A stretch of 64,000 nucleotides of DNA from an uncultured Collinsella sp. (GCA_959023295.1 CAUFBM010000007.1:57170-121169); one strand, 5' to 3'. Shown: positions 8,156 to 17,389, counted from the first letter of the stretch. A program made the numbers and translations. The notes: generated from the letters alone by a model not told the origin.

Positions 8156-9831
8156 TGAAGGAGCTTTCCGAGGTTCTGCAGGATTGGGAGGCCGTGATCG
8201 GCCTGGAAATCCATACCGAGCTCACCGCACTCGATACCAAGATGTTCTGCAACTGCAAGCTCAGCCACGATGACGAGCCCAACGCCAACGTGTGCCCGGT
8301 GTGCCTGGGCCTGCCCGGCGCCCTGCCGGTGCCCAACAAGCGCGCCATCGAGAGCATCGTCAAGGCCGGCCTCGCCACCAACTGCGAGATCCAACGCCAC
8401 TCGATGTTCTACCGCAAGCACTACTTCTATCCCGATATGGCCAAGAACTTCCAGACCACGCAGGGTCCGGTCGCCTTTGCCATGTACGGTCACCTGGACC
8501 TGGACGTGACCGGTCGCGGTGCCGCCGAGCGCCCCGATTGCGCGTTTGGCGAGGCCGAGGCTCAGAGCCTGGCGAGCGCCTCGGCCAACGCCGAGGGCCT
8601 GTCTACGTCCATGTCCTCCACGATGCGCGAGGGCAATCAGCGCGCCGGCCATCTGGCCAGCTACGACGCGTCCAGCCTGCAGATGCCCGAGCGGCGCGAG
8701 GACGGGTCCTACACGGTGCCCATTCGCATCCTGCGCATCCACATGGAGGAGGACGCCGCCAAGATGGTCCACGTGGGCGGTGCCGAGGGCCGCATTACCG
8801 CCGCCGCCGAGTCGCTCGTCGACTACAACCGCTGCGGCACGCCTTTGATTGAGCTCGTGACTGAGCCCGATCTGCGCACGCCCGAGGAGGCCCGCCTGTT
8901 TATGGAAAAGCTCCGTCGCATTTTTGTGACGCTGGGCATTTCGGACTGCTCCATGGAGAAGGGTTCCATGCGCTGCGACGGCAACGTGTCGCTGCGCCGC
9001 CGCGGCGAGACCAAGCTGGGTACCAAGACCGAGCTCAAGAACCTCAACTCGTTTAAGAGCCTGCATGACGGCCTTGCCTACGAGATCTGCCGTCAGGCTG
9101 AGGTGCTCGAGGAGGGCGGAATCATCTATCAGGAGACCCGCCACTGGGAGCCCAGCCGCAAGCGCACCGTGGTCATGCGTGTGAAGGAAACGGCCGACGA
9201 CTATCGTCTGTTCCCCGATCCCGATCTGGCGCCGTTCGATCTGGACGACGAGTTCATCGACCGCTGCCGTGGCGAGATTCCCGAGCTGCCCGATGCCAAG
9301 CGCGCCCGTTTTGAGACCGACTTTGGTATTAAGGCGGCCGATGCCGAGCAGATCGCGGGCGACCCCGAGTTTGCCGAGTTCTTTGAGGCTGCCGTTGCCG
9401 GTATGGCTGGCAAGGAGGCCCAGACGGTCGCAAACCTGCTGGTCAACGAGATGATCGCCTACCTTAAGAGCGCAGGCGTGTCGCTCGCCGAGTCCGGCAT
9501 CGCGCCGGCTCAGGTAGCAGCGCTGGCCAAGCTGCTGGTGACCGATGCCATCAGCTCCAACCAGGCGCACGAGGTCTTTGAGGCCATGGCCCAGACCGGT
9601 GACGATCCCAACAAGATCGTCGACGAGCGTGGTATGCGTCAGGTGAGCGATGCCGGTGCGTTGCAGCCGATCGTGGACGAGGTGCTGGCTAACTGTGCCG
9701 ATCAGGCGCAGCAGTATCGTGACGGCAACCAGAAGGTTATCGGCTTTTTGGTGGGCCAGTGCATGAAGGCGAGCCGCGGCAAGGGCAACCCGAAGCTCTT
9801 CAACGAGTTGCTGAGAAAGGCGCTCGCGTAG
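8155..9831 (+). CDS. gatB: Asp/Glu-tRNA amidotransferase subunit B, with insertion
   Basis: tRNA-binding and kinase subunit of GatCAB, which phosphorylates the Glu of misacylated Glu-tRNA(Gln) before amidation. The start is typical (GLEIHTEL; the CNC..CPVC zinc-site cysteines at about 32-50), and RIHMEEDAAK and the C-terminal YqeY-like tail are present. At 558 residues it is clearly longer than the usual ~475-500. The extra length sits at about residues 118-188, between the HLDLDV strand and RILRIHMEED, where typical GatB has only about 15 residues. The insert is Ala/Ser/Glu-rich (AFGEAEAQSLASASANAEG) and stays in frame, so it is real coding sequence. Confidence 0.95.
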   Translation: MKELSEVLQDWEAVIGLEIHTELTALDTKMFCNCKLSHDDEPNANVCPVCLGLPGALPVPNKRAIESIVKAGLATNCEIQRHSMFYRKHYFYPDMAKNFQTTQGPVAFAMYGHLDLDVTGRGAAERPDCAFGEAEAQSLASASANAEGLSTSMSSTMREGNQRAGHLASYDASSLQMPERREDGSYTVPIRILRIHMEEDAAKMVHVGGAEGRITAAAESLVDYNRCGTPLIELVTEPDLRTPEEARLFMEKLRRIFVTLGISDCSMEKGSMRCDGNVSLRRRGETKLGTKTELKNLNSFKSLHDGLAYEICRQAEVLEEGGIIYQETRHWEPSRKRTVVMRVKETADDYRLFPDPDLAPFDLDDEFIDRCRGEIPELPDAKRARFETDFGIKAADAEQIAGDPEFAEFFEAAVAGMAGKEAQTVANLLVNEMIAYLKSAGVSLAESGIAPAQVAALAKLLVTDAISSNQAHEVFEAMAQTGDDPNKIVDERGMRQVSDAGALQPIVDEVLANCADQAQQYRDGNQKVIGFLVGQCMKASRGKGNPKLFNELLRKALA

Positions 9832-9837
9832 ACTCAC

Positions 9838-9984
9838 GGGCGGGGAAGGCCCCCGGAGCGGTGGGGTGCTTCCTCAAAATTTCGAACAGTCCTGCGCAAG
9901 ACGAAGGCCACATTAAGTGGCCTTCTTTGCGTGCGGAACTCATTTTGAGCAAGCGCCCCGCCGCTCCGGGGGCCTTCCCCGCCC
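9838..9984. repeat. 147-bp long palindrome downstream of gatB
   Basis: Perfect 24-bp outer arms at 9838-9861 and 9961-9984 (GGGCGGGGAAGGCCCCCG.. and its complement). The interior is also largely self-complementary, ending in a central stem AAGGCCAC attaa GTGGCCTT at 9904-9924. The whole unit can fold into one hairpin. A degenerate half-copy of the inner part (GTGACCTTCTCTGCATGTGG) lies at about 10101-10134. MITE-like; no reading frame of note. Confidence 0.85.
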
Positions 9985-10030
9985 TGACGACTCGGCCTTC
10001 CGGGTCAGGTGGGCTGAATGGAATTTGGTG

Positions 10031-10060
10031 AATGGGCGTGCCGTTGGCGCGCCCATTTTT
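10031..10060 (+). terminator. Terminator of gatCAB
   Basis: 12-bp stem AATGGGCGTGCC / GGCGCGCCCATT with one G.T pair, 3-base loop, then T5. Confidence 0.85.
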
Positions 10061-10063
10061 GTG

Positions 10064-10096
10064 AATGTGACAAAGGGACAGTCCCTTTGTCACATT
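10064..10096. repeat. Perfect 33-bp palindrome, copy 1
   Basis: AATGTGACAAAGGGAC, a single central A, then the exact complement. The core CAAAGGGAC A GTCCCTTTG recurs at 14862-14880. It lies between the converging gatB and AraC genes. Confidence 0.85.
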
Positions 10097-10150
10097 GCAG
10101 GTGACCTTCTCTGCATGTGGAACTCATTGGTCTGTCCCTTTGCTGGCTCC

Positions 10151-11149
10151 TTACTGGTGTTGGGAGCGCCAAGCGGTGGGGGTGGTGCCGGTGTGTTGCT
10201 TGAAGGCTTGGGCGAAGGCGGCCTGCTGAGGGTAGCCTAGACGCTCTGCCACCTGCGCTATCGTGAGCGCGCTATCGGCCAAAAGGTCCTGTGCTCGCTC
10301 CATACGGCGTCTGCGAATGTAGGCGCCCAGGGACTCGCCAGTTTGGGCCTTAAAGGTGGCGCATAGCTTGGAGCGGCTTGTGTAGAGCCTCTCGGCCACT
10401 TCGTTGACACCCACACGCCTGCCTTTGTCGAGTGCGCACTCAATCATCGCCGTCGCTTCCTCGGCAATGGTCACGCTGGCGCGTGTGTCTGCCGCCTGCT
10501 GCGCCTGCTTGTGGGCCGCGCGCGAACAGGCGAGCTCCGCGACCATGGTCTCCACGATGCCTTGCATATAGACGTGTCCGCCTACGGCGCGAGCGCGGTC
10601 CTCGTTGATTCGACGTAGTGTGTGGCAGATGGCAGATGCTGCCTCCTCGTGCCACGACTCGGCAAACGCCTCAAAGACCCCCGCGAACTCGGCGGGATAG
10701 CGATGCTCCAACTCGTCAAAATAACCGGGCAAAAAGAGGACCGAGCGCGAGTGGTAGAGCTGCCCTGCAAACAGCGGGCTTAGCTCCTCGCCGCAGCTGT
10801 CTTGGATAAAGCTGCAGACTGCGCTGCTCGGCCACGGCCCACGCAGCGGCTTGAGGTTCGCAGGCGTTATGCCGGCTTCGGGCATGCACATGAGCGTGGG
10901 CGCGCTGACCTCGCTCACGCACGCGTACGGTTCGGGCGTGTATTCGGCTAGGTGCATGTTGTGCATCGGGGTAATGAAATGCTCCATGACGATGCAAGTG
11001 GGGGAGAGGGGCATGATCCATGCGCGTCCGTGCGCCCGATCGTTTGCCACCTCACCGGTAAAGACGGCGCCCTTGCCGGAAAGTTGCAGGCCAAACTGCT
11101 CAAACTGCGGTGCGTAGAGCTCGGTTATATCGGTTGCTGCCCGCCGCAT
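10151..11149 (-). CDS. AraC-family transcriptional regulator
   Basis: DNA-binding regulator of about 332 residues. The C-terminal 95 residues form the two helix-turn-helix units of AraC proteins: VNEVAERLYTSRSKL with its following helix, and IAQVAERLGYPQQAAFAQAF, then the GTTPTAWR end. The N-terminal two thirds are an unassigned sensor domain. Start is uncertain: ATG 11149 is 11 bases from GGAAGGGG, whereas an in-frame TTG at 11155 is better spaced. It is divergent from the ABC transporter pair with 120 bp between, so it very likely controls them. The arrangement resembles YbtA next to YbtP/YbtQ siderophore importers, but the ligand is unknown. Confidence 0.88.
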   Translation of the reverse strand: MRRAATDITELYAPQFEQFGLQLSGKGAVFTGEVANDRAHGRAWIMPLSPTCIVMEHFITPMHNMHLAEYTPEPYACVSEVSAPTLMCMPEAGITPANLKPLRGPWPSSAVCSFIQDSCGEELSPLFAGQLYHSRSVLFLPGYFDELEHRYPAEFAGVFEAFAESWHEEAASAICHTLRRINEDRARAVGGHVYMQGIVETMVAELACSRAAHKQAQQAADTRASVTIAEEATAMIECALDKGRRVGVNEVAERLYTSRSKLCATFKAQTGESLGAYIRRRRMERAQDLLADSALTIAQVAERLGYPQQAAFAQAFKQHTGTTPTAWRSQHQ

Positions 11150-11269
11150 TTTCAAAAGCGTCCCCTTCCTTTGCGGAAACGTCCATGCCTGGCTCAATTG
11201 TGTGCCTCGGCTAACACGCCAATGATAAGTTTCTTACGGTTAACTCTCAAGCCGTTAGAAAGGAATCTC

Positions 11270-13096
11270 ATGGCAAAGGGATCAAAAAAGGAAGGTGGCG
11301 GCATCGGCGAGCTGCTTGCATATGCCGGTGACCGTAAATTCCTAACGTATTTGGGCATGGCCCTCTCGGCGTTCTCGCAGCTGCTGGGCTTTGGCCCGTA
11401 CGTCTGCATCTGGTTTGTTGCGCGAGATCTTATCGCCGTGGCGCCCAACTGGAGCGAGGCCACCGACATCGCGATGTATGGTTGGTGGGCTGTGGGCTTT
11501 GCCCTGGCGAGCATTGTGGTTTATTTCGTGGGACTCATGTGCACGCACCTGTCCGCGTTTCGCTGCGCGTCCAATATCCGCAAGGCTACGAGCGAGCATC
11601 TGCTTAAGCTGCCGCTCGGCTACTTTGACACGCACGCCACCGGTGAGCTGCGCCGTATCGTCGACGGCTGCGCCGCCTCCACCGAGACGCTGCTCGCGCA
11701 CATGCTGCCCGATATCGCAGGCGCCACCGCCATGGTCGTGGGCCTGCTCGTGCTGCTTTTCGCCCTCGATTGGCGTTTGGGCGCGGCATGCTTAATCTCG
11801 GTCGTCGTTTCGTTTTGCGCCATGGCCACCATGATGAGCGGCAAGGGCGCCGAATTTATGAAGGCCTACATGGGCGCGCTGGTCAAGATGAACAAGACCG
11901 GCACCGAATACGTGCGCGGCATCCCCGTGGTCAAGGTGTTCCAGCAGACGGTCTACTCCTTTAAGGCGTTTCACGATGCGATCGCCGAATACGCCGACAT
12001 GGCGCAAAGCTATGCGGGCACGTTCTGCCGAGGTCCGCAGGTGCTCAACCTTACCGCGCTCAATGGCCTCGTGGCATTTCTTTTGCCCGTGGCGTTGCTG
12101 TTGGCGCCGGGCGAGACGGACTTCGCGCACTTTATGGTCAACTTCACGTTTTACGCGATCTTTTCGGCCGTGGTGCCGACGGCCATGACCAAGCTCATGT
12201 TTGTGGGCGAGGCGTCTCAGATGAGTGCCGATTCGCTGGCGCGCATCCGAAGCGTTATGGATTCCAAACAGCTCTCCGTGCCTGCCCAGCCCAAGTGCCC
12301 TGTTAGCGGCGATGTGCGCTTTGAGGACGTGAGCTTTACCTACGAGGGTGCCGAGGCACCTGCCGTCAACCATGTGAGCTTTAGCGTTTCCGCAGGTAGT
12401 ACCCTCGCGTTGGTGGGTCCCTCGGGCGGCGGTAAGTCGACCTGCGCAAGCCTGATCCCGCGTTTTTGGGATGTTTCCTTGGGTCGTGTGCTCGTGGGCG
12501 GCGTAGACGTTCGCGACATGGATCCGCACGAGCTCATGGACCAGGTCGCCTTTGTGTTTCAGACCAACCAGCTGTTCCGCCAAACACTTGCCGATAACGT
12601 GCGCGCCTCCAAGCCTGGAGCCACTGACGACGAAGTGCGCGCGGCCCTCTCCGCGGCCCAGTGCGACGATATCGTGGCCAAGCTCCCGCAGGGCATCGAC
12701 ACCATGCTCGGCGCCGGCGGGGCGTACCTTTCGGGCGGCGAGGTCCAGCGCGTGGCGCTCGCCCGCGCAATCCTTAAGGACGCGCCCATCGTGGTGCTCG
12801 ACGAGGCCACAGCCTTTGCCGACCCCGAGAACGAGGCGCTCATCCAGCGCGCCTTTAGCAAACTGGCGGCGGGTCGCACAGTCATTATGATCGCGCACCG
12901 GCTTTCGACCGTGGTGGGGGCCGACAAGATCGTGGTGCTCAACCAAGGTAGCGTGCAGGAGACTGGCACCCATGCCGAGCTGCTGTCCCAAAAGGGTCTA
13001 TACGCCAAGATGTGGGCTGAATACGAACAGGCCGCGAGCTGGAAAATCACTGCAGCGACCGCGGATGCCGCCGTCACGAAGGGAGGCGAGGCCTAA
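11270..13096 (+). CDS. ABC transporter half-molecule, permease-ATPase (first of pair)
   Basis: 608 residues: a six-helix exporter-type membrane domain (about 20-340) fused to a nucleotide-binding domain with Walker A GPSGGGKST near 382, signature YLSGGEVQR near 486, Walker B IVVLDEAT and an H-loop IAHR near 541. ATG 11270 lies 6 bases after AGAAAGGA. Its stop abuts the next gene's start, so the two proteins are made together and probably form a heterodimer. Exporter-fold pairs beside an AraC regulator include the YbtPQ/IrtAB iron-siderophore importers, so direction and cargo cannot be decided from sequence. Confidence 0.92.
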   Translation: MAKGSKKEGGGIGELLAYAGDRKFLTYLGMALSAFSQLLGFGPYVCIWFVARDLIAVAPNWSEATDIAMYGWWAVGFALASIVVYFVGLMCTHLSAFRCASNIRKATSEHLLKLPLGYFDTHATGELRRIVDGCAASTETLLAHMLPDIAGATAMVVGLLVLLFALDWRLGAACLISVVVSFCAMATMMSGKGAEFMKAYMGALVKMNKTGTEYVRGIPVVKVFQQTVYSFKAFHDAIAEYADMAQSYAGTFCRGPQVLNLTALNGLVAFLLPVALLLAPGETDFAHFMVNFTFYAIFSAVVPTAMTKLMFVGEASQMSADSLARIRSVMDSKQLSVPAQPKCPVSGDVRFEDVSFTYEGAEAPAVNHVSFSVSAGSTLALVGPSGGGKSTCASLIPRFWDVSLGRVLVGGVDVRDMDPHELMDQVAFVFQTNQLFRQTLADNVRASKPGATDDEVRAALSAAQCDDIVAKLPQGIDTMLGAGGAYLSGGEVQRVALARAILKDAPIVVLDEATAFADPENEALIQRAFSKLAAGRTVIMIAHRLSTVVGADKIVVLNQGSVQETGTHAELLSQKGLYAKMWAEYEQAASWKITAATADAAVTKGGEA

Positions 13097-14854
13097 ATGT
13101 TCGCCTCATTCCAAAAGAAGTATTTCCTATCCGATAAAGGCGTCGCCGGCGTAAAACGCGGCATTTTCTGGACCACGCTCACTAATCTCATTACCATGGC
13201 CGGCATGGGCTTTTTATTCCTGGTCATGGGCGGTTTTGTCGAACATCTCGCCAGCGGGGCTGACCTGCCGGATGCCCTGCCGATTGTGGGCGGCCTCCTG
13301 GTCTTTTTCGTGTTGCTCTTTGCCTCTAACTGGCAGCAGTATTACTACACCTACTGCATCTTTTACGAGGAGTGCGGCAAGCAGCGTATGGAGATCGCCG
13401 AGCGCTTGCGCAAGCTGCCGCTGTCGTTTTTTGGCCGTCGTGATCTGGCCGATTTAACCGAGACCATCATGGGCGACGTCCAGGCCATGGAGCACGCCTA
13501 CAGCCACGTGCTGGGAGAGCTTTGGGGTGCCATCATCGCAAGTGCCATCGTGTTCGTGGCGTCACTGTTCTTTTGCTGGCAGCTGGCGATTGCGGCGTTT
13601 TGGAGCGTGCCCGTGGCCTTTGCCGTGCTGTATCTGACACGCGGGCCCATGACCCCGGTGTTCGACCATGTGCGCGCCGAGAAGGTCAAGGTCACCGAGG
13701 CGATCCAGGAGACGCTCGACTGCGTGCGCGAGATCCGCGCCACCAACCAGGAGGCCCATTATCTTGAGGGGCTCAACGCCGTGATCGATGCCGAGGAGCG
13801 CGAGACCACCAAAGGCGAGCTCGCCAACGGGCTTTTGGTCAACTCCGCCTTTGCCATCCTGCGCCTGGGGATTGCCACCACGTTGGTCACGGGCGCTGCG
13901 ATGGTCGCCTCCGGCCGGGTCGACTTTTTGGTGATGTTTGCCTTCCTGCTCATGGTGAGCCGCATCTATGCGCCCTTCGATCAGGCACTGATGCTGATGT
14001 CCGAGCTGTTTGCCGCCGAGTCGTCGGCCAAGCGCATGCGCTCCATCATGGAAGAGCCCGTGGCGCGGGGCAGCGAGCAGTTTGAGCCCGTAGGTCATGA
14101 CGTGGTGTTCGATCACGTGGCATTTGGTTATGGTGCGGGCGAGGACGGCCGCTCCGGCGAGAAAGTTCTTACCGATGTGAGCTTTGCCGCCAAAGAAGGG
14201 GAGGTCACGGCACTGGTCGGTCCTTCGGGTTCCGGTAAGTCCACGGTGAGCCGCCTGGCCGCGCGCTTTTGGGACGCCACCGAAGGCACGGTCACCGTGG
14301 GCGGCGTGGATGTTGCGAGCGTGGATCCCGAGGTGCTGCTGCGCGACTACGCCATTGTGTTCCAAGATGTGCTGCTCTTTGACGACACAGTGATGGGAAA
14401 CATCCGTCTTGGTCGTCGCGATGCCACCGATGAGGAAGTGCTTGCTGCCGCGCGTGCCGCCAACTGCGACGAGTTTGTGAGCCGCATGCCGCAGGGCTAT
14501 GACACCATGATCGGCGAGAACGGCTCCAAGCTGTCCGGCGGCGAGCGCCAGCGCATCTCCATCGCCCGCGCGCTGCTCAAAGATGCGCCGATTGTGTTGC
14601 TGGACGAGGCGACGGCGAGTTTGGATGTGGAGAACGAGACCGTGGTGCAGCAGGCGCTCTCCCGCCTGCTCGCAGGAAAGACAGTTATCGTGATCGCCCA
14701 CCGTATGCGCACGGTAGAAAATGCCGATAAGATCGTTGTACTCAAGGATGGTGTGGTTGCCGAGCAGGGCACTCCGGCACAGCTCAAGGCGGCAGGTGGA
14801 GAATTCGCCCGCATGGTTGCGCTGCAAAAGGAAGCGGCTGCCTGGCAGCTGTAA
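13097..14854 (+). CDS. ABC transporter half-molecule, permease-ATPase (second of pair)
   Basis: 585 residues with the same layout as its neighbour: membrane domain about 15-320, Walker A GPSGSGKST near 374, signature KLSGGERQR near 478, then IVLLDEATASLD and IAHR. Both motifs are canonical here, whereas the partner has GGEVQR and DEATAFAD after its signature and Walker B. That difference suggests an asymmetric heterodimer with one degenerate catalytic site. It starts directly at the base after the previous stop (13096), with GGAGGCG just upstream as the ribosome site. Confidence 0.92.
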   Translation: MFASFQKKYFLSDKGVAGVKRGIFWTTLTNLITMAGMGFLFLVMGGFVEHLASGADLPDALPIVGGLLVFFVLLFASNWQQYYYTYCIFYEECGKQRMEIAERLRKLPLSFFGRRDLADLTETIMGDVQAMEHAYSHVLGELWGAIIASAIVFVASLFFCWQLAIAAFWSVPVAFAVLYLTRGPMTPVFDHVRAEKVKVTEAIQETLDCVREIRATNQEAHYLEGLNAVIDAEERETTKGELANGLLVNSAFAILRLGIATTLVTGAAMVASGRVDFLVMFAFLLMVSRIYAPFDQALMLMSELFAAESSAKRMRSIMEEPVARGSEQFEPVGHDVVFDHVAFGYGAGEDGRSGEKVLTDVSFAAKEGEVTALVGPSGSGKSTVSRLAARFWDATEGTVTVGGVDVASVDPEVLLRDYAIVFQDVLLFDDTVMGNIRLGRRDATDEEVLAAARAANCDEFVSRMPQGYDTMIGENGSKLSGGERQRISIARALLKDAPIVLLDEATASLDVENETVVQQALSRLLAGKTVIVIAHRMRTVENADKIVVLKDGVVAEQGTPAQLKAAGGEFARMVALQKEAAAWQL

Positions 14855-14861
14855 GAAGGGG

Positions 14862-14880
14862 CAAAGGGACAGTCCCTTTG
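14862..14880. repeat. CAAAGGGAC palindrome, copy 2
   Basis: CAAAGGGAC A GTCCCTTTG, followed on the right by TCACATT as in copy 1 (10064-10096), but without the matching left flank. It lies 7 bases after the ABC gene stop. The rest of 14881-15049 has no gene. Confidence 0.75.
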
Positions 14881-15049
14881 TCACATTGACAATCGGTTAC
14901 TCCGCATCGTTAATTTTCAAAAGGTTAGCCATGGCTGACCTAGATAGTTAGATAGAATTAAGGTATTTCAAAAGCGTGCTCGAGCTAACTGATGAACTCG
15001 GGTGCTAAGGCACCATGCCGCGCCCCATGCGGCAAAAGGGAGAAGCAAC

Positions 15050-15295
15050 ATGAAGAAGTCGACGTTTAACACCCTGCTTGTCGGTGGCGGTTTTCTGCTT
15101 GGTACGGCTGGCATCAAGCTGCTCACCAGCGCTCCGGTAAAGAACGCCTGCGTGCAGGGCATTGCGTGCGGCATGCGCATCAAGAACGGCTACCAGGACA
15201 TGGTCGAGCAGGCCAAGGCCGAGGTCGACGATATGGTTGCCGAGGCTGCCTACATCACCCAGAGCGAGGCTGCTGCGGACAAGGCAGCCGAGTAG
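15050..15295 (+). CDS. DUF6110-like small membrane protein
   Basis: 81 residues with a single hydrophobic N-terminal segment (TLLVGGGFLLGTAGIKLL) followed by an amphipathic, acidic tail rich in Ala/Glu. I believe this is the DUF6110 type of small protein that stands directly before P-type metal ATPases in gut Firmicutes and Actinobacteria; that assignment is from memory of the pattern. ATG 15050 follows AAGGGAGAAG. The ATPase begins 18 bases after its stop, so they share a transcript. It may be a metallochaperone-like or assembly partner; no metal-binding cysteines besides two in the middle (NACVQGIAC). Confidence 0.75.
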   Translation: MKKSTFNTLLVGGGFLLGTAGIKLLTSAPVKNACVQGIACGMRIKNGYQDMVEQAKAEVDDMVAEAAYITQSEAAADKAAE

Positions 15296-15313
15296 CACTA
15301 CTAGGCATAAACA

Positions 15314-17389
15314 ATGAGATTCTCGATTATCAGCGAGATCCCCGGCAGGACCCGTCTTCAGTTGGCGGGTCCTGTGCCAGAGGGCGATCTCGATGCGCTT
15401 CTTAAGCTTGGTGGCGACATCGACGGCGTGCGCAAGGTGCGCGTGTATGGCCGCATTGGCCAGATGGCGCTGGAGTACGACGAGCCGCGCCGCGATGCCG
15501 TGCTGGCCGCCGTCGGTGCGCTCGACGCTCAGGCCATTGCCGACGCAAAGACGGGTTACGTGATGCAGCTTGAGCCACGCAAGCACAAGCTCGTTATGGA
15601 TCTTGCCACACTTGTCGGCGCCCATTACGCACGTCGCTGGTTTTTGCCCACGCCCCTGCGTGCGGTGTTTGTCGTGGCCGGTTACATGACCTTTTTGCGC
15701 GCCGCCCTCCGTGAGCTCGCGCAGCCGCGCCTGACCGTTCCCGTGCTCGACGCTTCGGCCATCGGCATTTCGTTCGTCAAGCGTGATGTCGACACCGCGG
15801 GCCAGACGATGTTCCTGCTCAACGTGGGCGAGCTGCTCGAGGACTACACCCGCGCCATGAGCGAAAACGAGCTCATCAACTCGCTGCTAGATGTGCCCGA
15901 CAAGGCGCAAAAGGTTGTCGGCGACACCGAGGTAAGCGTTGCTGCGACCGAGCTTGAGCCCGGCGATCTGGTCGCCGTGCGCACCGGCATGTCCATCTGC
16001 ATCGACGGTGTTGTCGAGCAGGGGAGCGCTATGGTCAACCAGGCGACCCTGACCGGCGAGCCGCTGGCCGTCGAGCGCAGCGTGGGCGACGACGTGTTCG
16101 CCGGTACCGTCGTGGAAGACGGCGGCATCTTGGTGCGCGTGCGCGCCAATACGGCGCAAACCAAACTGCGCTCAATCGTCTCGCTCGTGCAGACGGCCGA
16201 CTCGCTCAAGTCCGAGGGCCAGTCGCATATGGAGGACCTTGCCAACAAGATCGTCCCGTGGAACTTCCTGCTCGCGGGCCTTGTCGCTCTCACCACGCGC
16301 AGCCTTATCAAGACCTCGGCGGCGCTGATGGTCGACTACTCGTGCGCGCTCAAGCTCACGGGCTCCGTCGCCGTCATGACCGCCATGAGCGATGCTGCCA
16401 AGATGGGCGTCATGGTCAAGGGCGCGAAGTACTTTGAGTCGTTTGCCAAGGCAGACACCATTGTGTTTGATAAGACCGGCACGCTCACCGAGGCGCAGCC
16501 GCGTCTTGCCTGCGTGCTCACCACCGATGGCTGGAGCGATGACGAGGTCCTGCGCCTTTCCGCTTGCTTGGAGGAGCATTTCCCGCATCCGGTGGCGCGC
16601 GCCGTCGTCAACGCTGCTCGCGAGCGCGGGCTCGAGCACCGCGAGCGCCATGCCGCCGTCGAGTACATCGTGGCGCACGGCATCGCTTCGTCCATTGAAG
16701 GGCGTCGCGCGATTATCGGCTCGGCACACTTTGTGTTTGAGGACGAGAGCGCGCAGCTCGATTCCGACATTAAGGAGCGCATTGAGTCCCAGATGCAGGG
16801 CCTGTCGCCGCTGTACCTGGCGGTCGACGGCAAGGTCGTCGGCGTGCTCGGCATCGAGGATCCGCTCAAGCCCGGGGTCCGTGAGGCCATCGCCGACTTG
16901 CATGCGCTGGGCGTCAAGCATGTCGTTATGCTCACGGGCGATTCGGAGCGCACGGCCGAGCGCATTGCGCGCGAGGCGGGTGTCGACGAGTTTAAGGCCG
17001 AACTGCTGCCCGAGGACAAGTACGCGTATGTGGAGCGCATTAAGGGCGAGGGGCGCCACGTTGCCATGGTGGGCGACGGCGTCAACGATTCGCCGGCGCT
17101 GGGCCTGGCCGATGTGGGCATGGCCATGGGTGGCGGAAGCGACATCGCCAAGGAGGTCGCCGACATCATCCTGGCGGATACCGATCTGGCCGCAATCGTG
17201 CGCCTGCGCCGCATGAGTCAGGGGCTTATCGACCGTCTGACGAGTTCGTATTCCAAGGTGATGCTCACCAACTCGGCGCTGTTGGCATTGGGTATTACCG
17301 GCATGATCACTCCGCAGACGTCGTCACTGCTGCACAACGGCTCGACGATCGCCTACAGCCTGGGCAACGCAAAGGCGTACCTGCGTTAG
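15314..17389 (+). CDS. Heavy-metal P1B-type ATPase, atypical metal site
   Basis: Membrane cation pump of 691 residues. Asp386 in DKTGTLT is the phosphorylated residue, TGDSER the conserved nucleotide-site motif, and GDGVNDSPAL near 586 the hinge. The N-terminus (1-80) has the fold signature of a degenerate HMA domain (EIPGRTRLQL) but no CxxC. In the helix where P1B pumps carry CPC or SPC, this protein reads DYSCALKL with Cys344, so the metal ligand set is unusual and specificity cannot be transferred from known subgroups. Start ATG 15314 has only a weak ribosome site; coupling to the upstream small gene is likely. Metal not identified. Confidence 0.9.
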   Translation: MRFSIISEIPGRTRLQLAGPVPEGDLDALLKLGGDIDGVRKVRVYGRIGQMALEYDEPRRDAVLAAVGALDAQAIADAKTGYVMQLEPRKHKLVMDLATLVGAHYARRWFLPTPLRAVFVVAGYMTFLRAALRELAQPRLTVPVLDASAIGISFVKRDVDTAGQTMFLLNVGELLEDYTRAMSENELINSLLDVPDKAQKVVGDTEVSVAATELEPGDLVAVRTGMSICIDGVVEQGSAMVNQATLTGEPLAVERSVGDDVFAGTVVEDGGILVRVRANTAQTKLRSIVSLVQTADSLKSEGQSHMEDLANKIVPWNFLLAGLVALTTRSLIKTSAALMVDYSCALKLTGSVAVMTAMSDAAKMGVMVKGAKYFESFAKADTIVFDKTGTLTEAQPRLACVLTTDGWSDDEVLRLSACLEEHFPHPVARAVVNAARERGLEHRERHAAVEYIVAHGIASSIEGRRAIIGSAHFVFEDESAQLDSDIKERIESQMQGLSPLYLAVDGKVVGVLGIEDPLKPGVREAIADLHALGVKHVVMLTGDSERTAERIAREAGVDEFKAELLPEDKYAYVERIKGEGRHVAMVGDGVNDSPALGLADVGMAMGGGSDIAKEVADIILADTDLAAIVRLRRMSQGLIDRLTSSYSKVMLTNSALLALGITGMITPQTSSLLHNGSTIAYSLGNAKAYLR

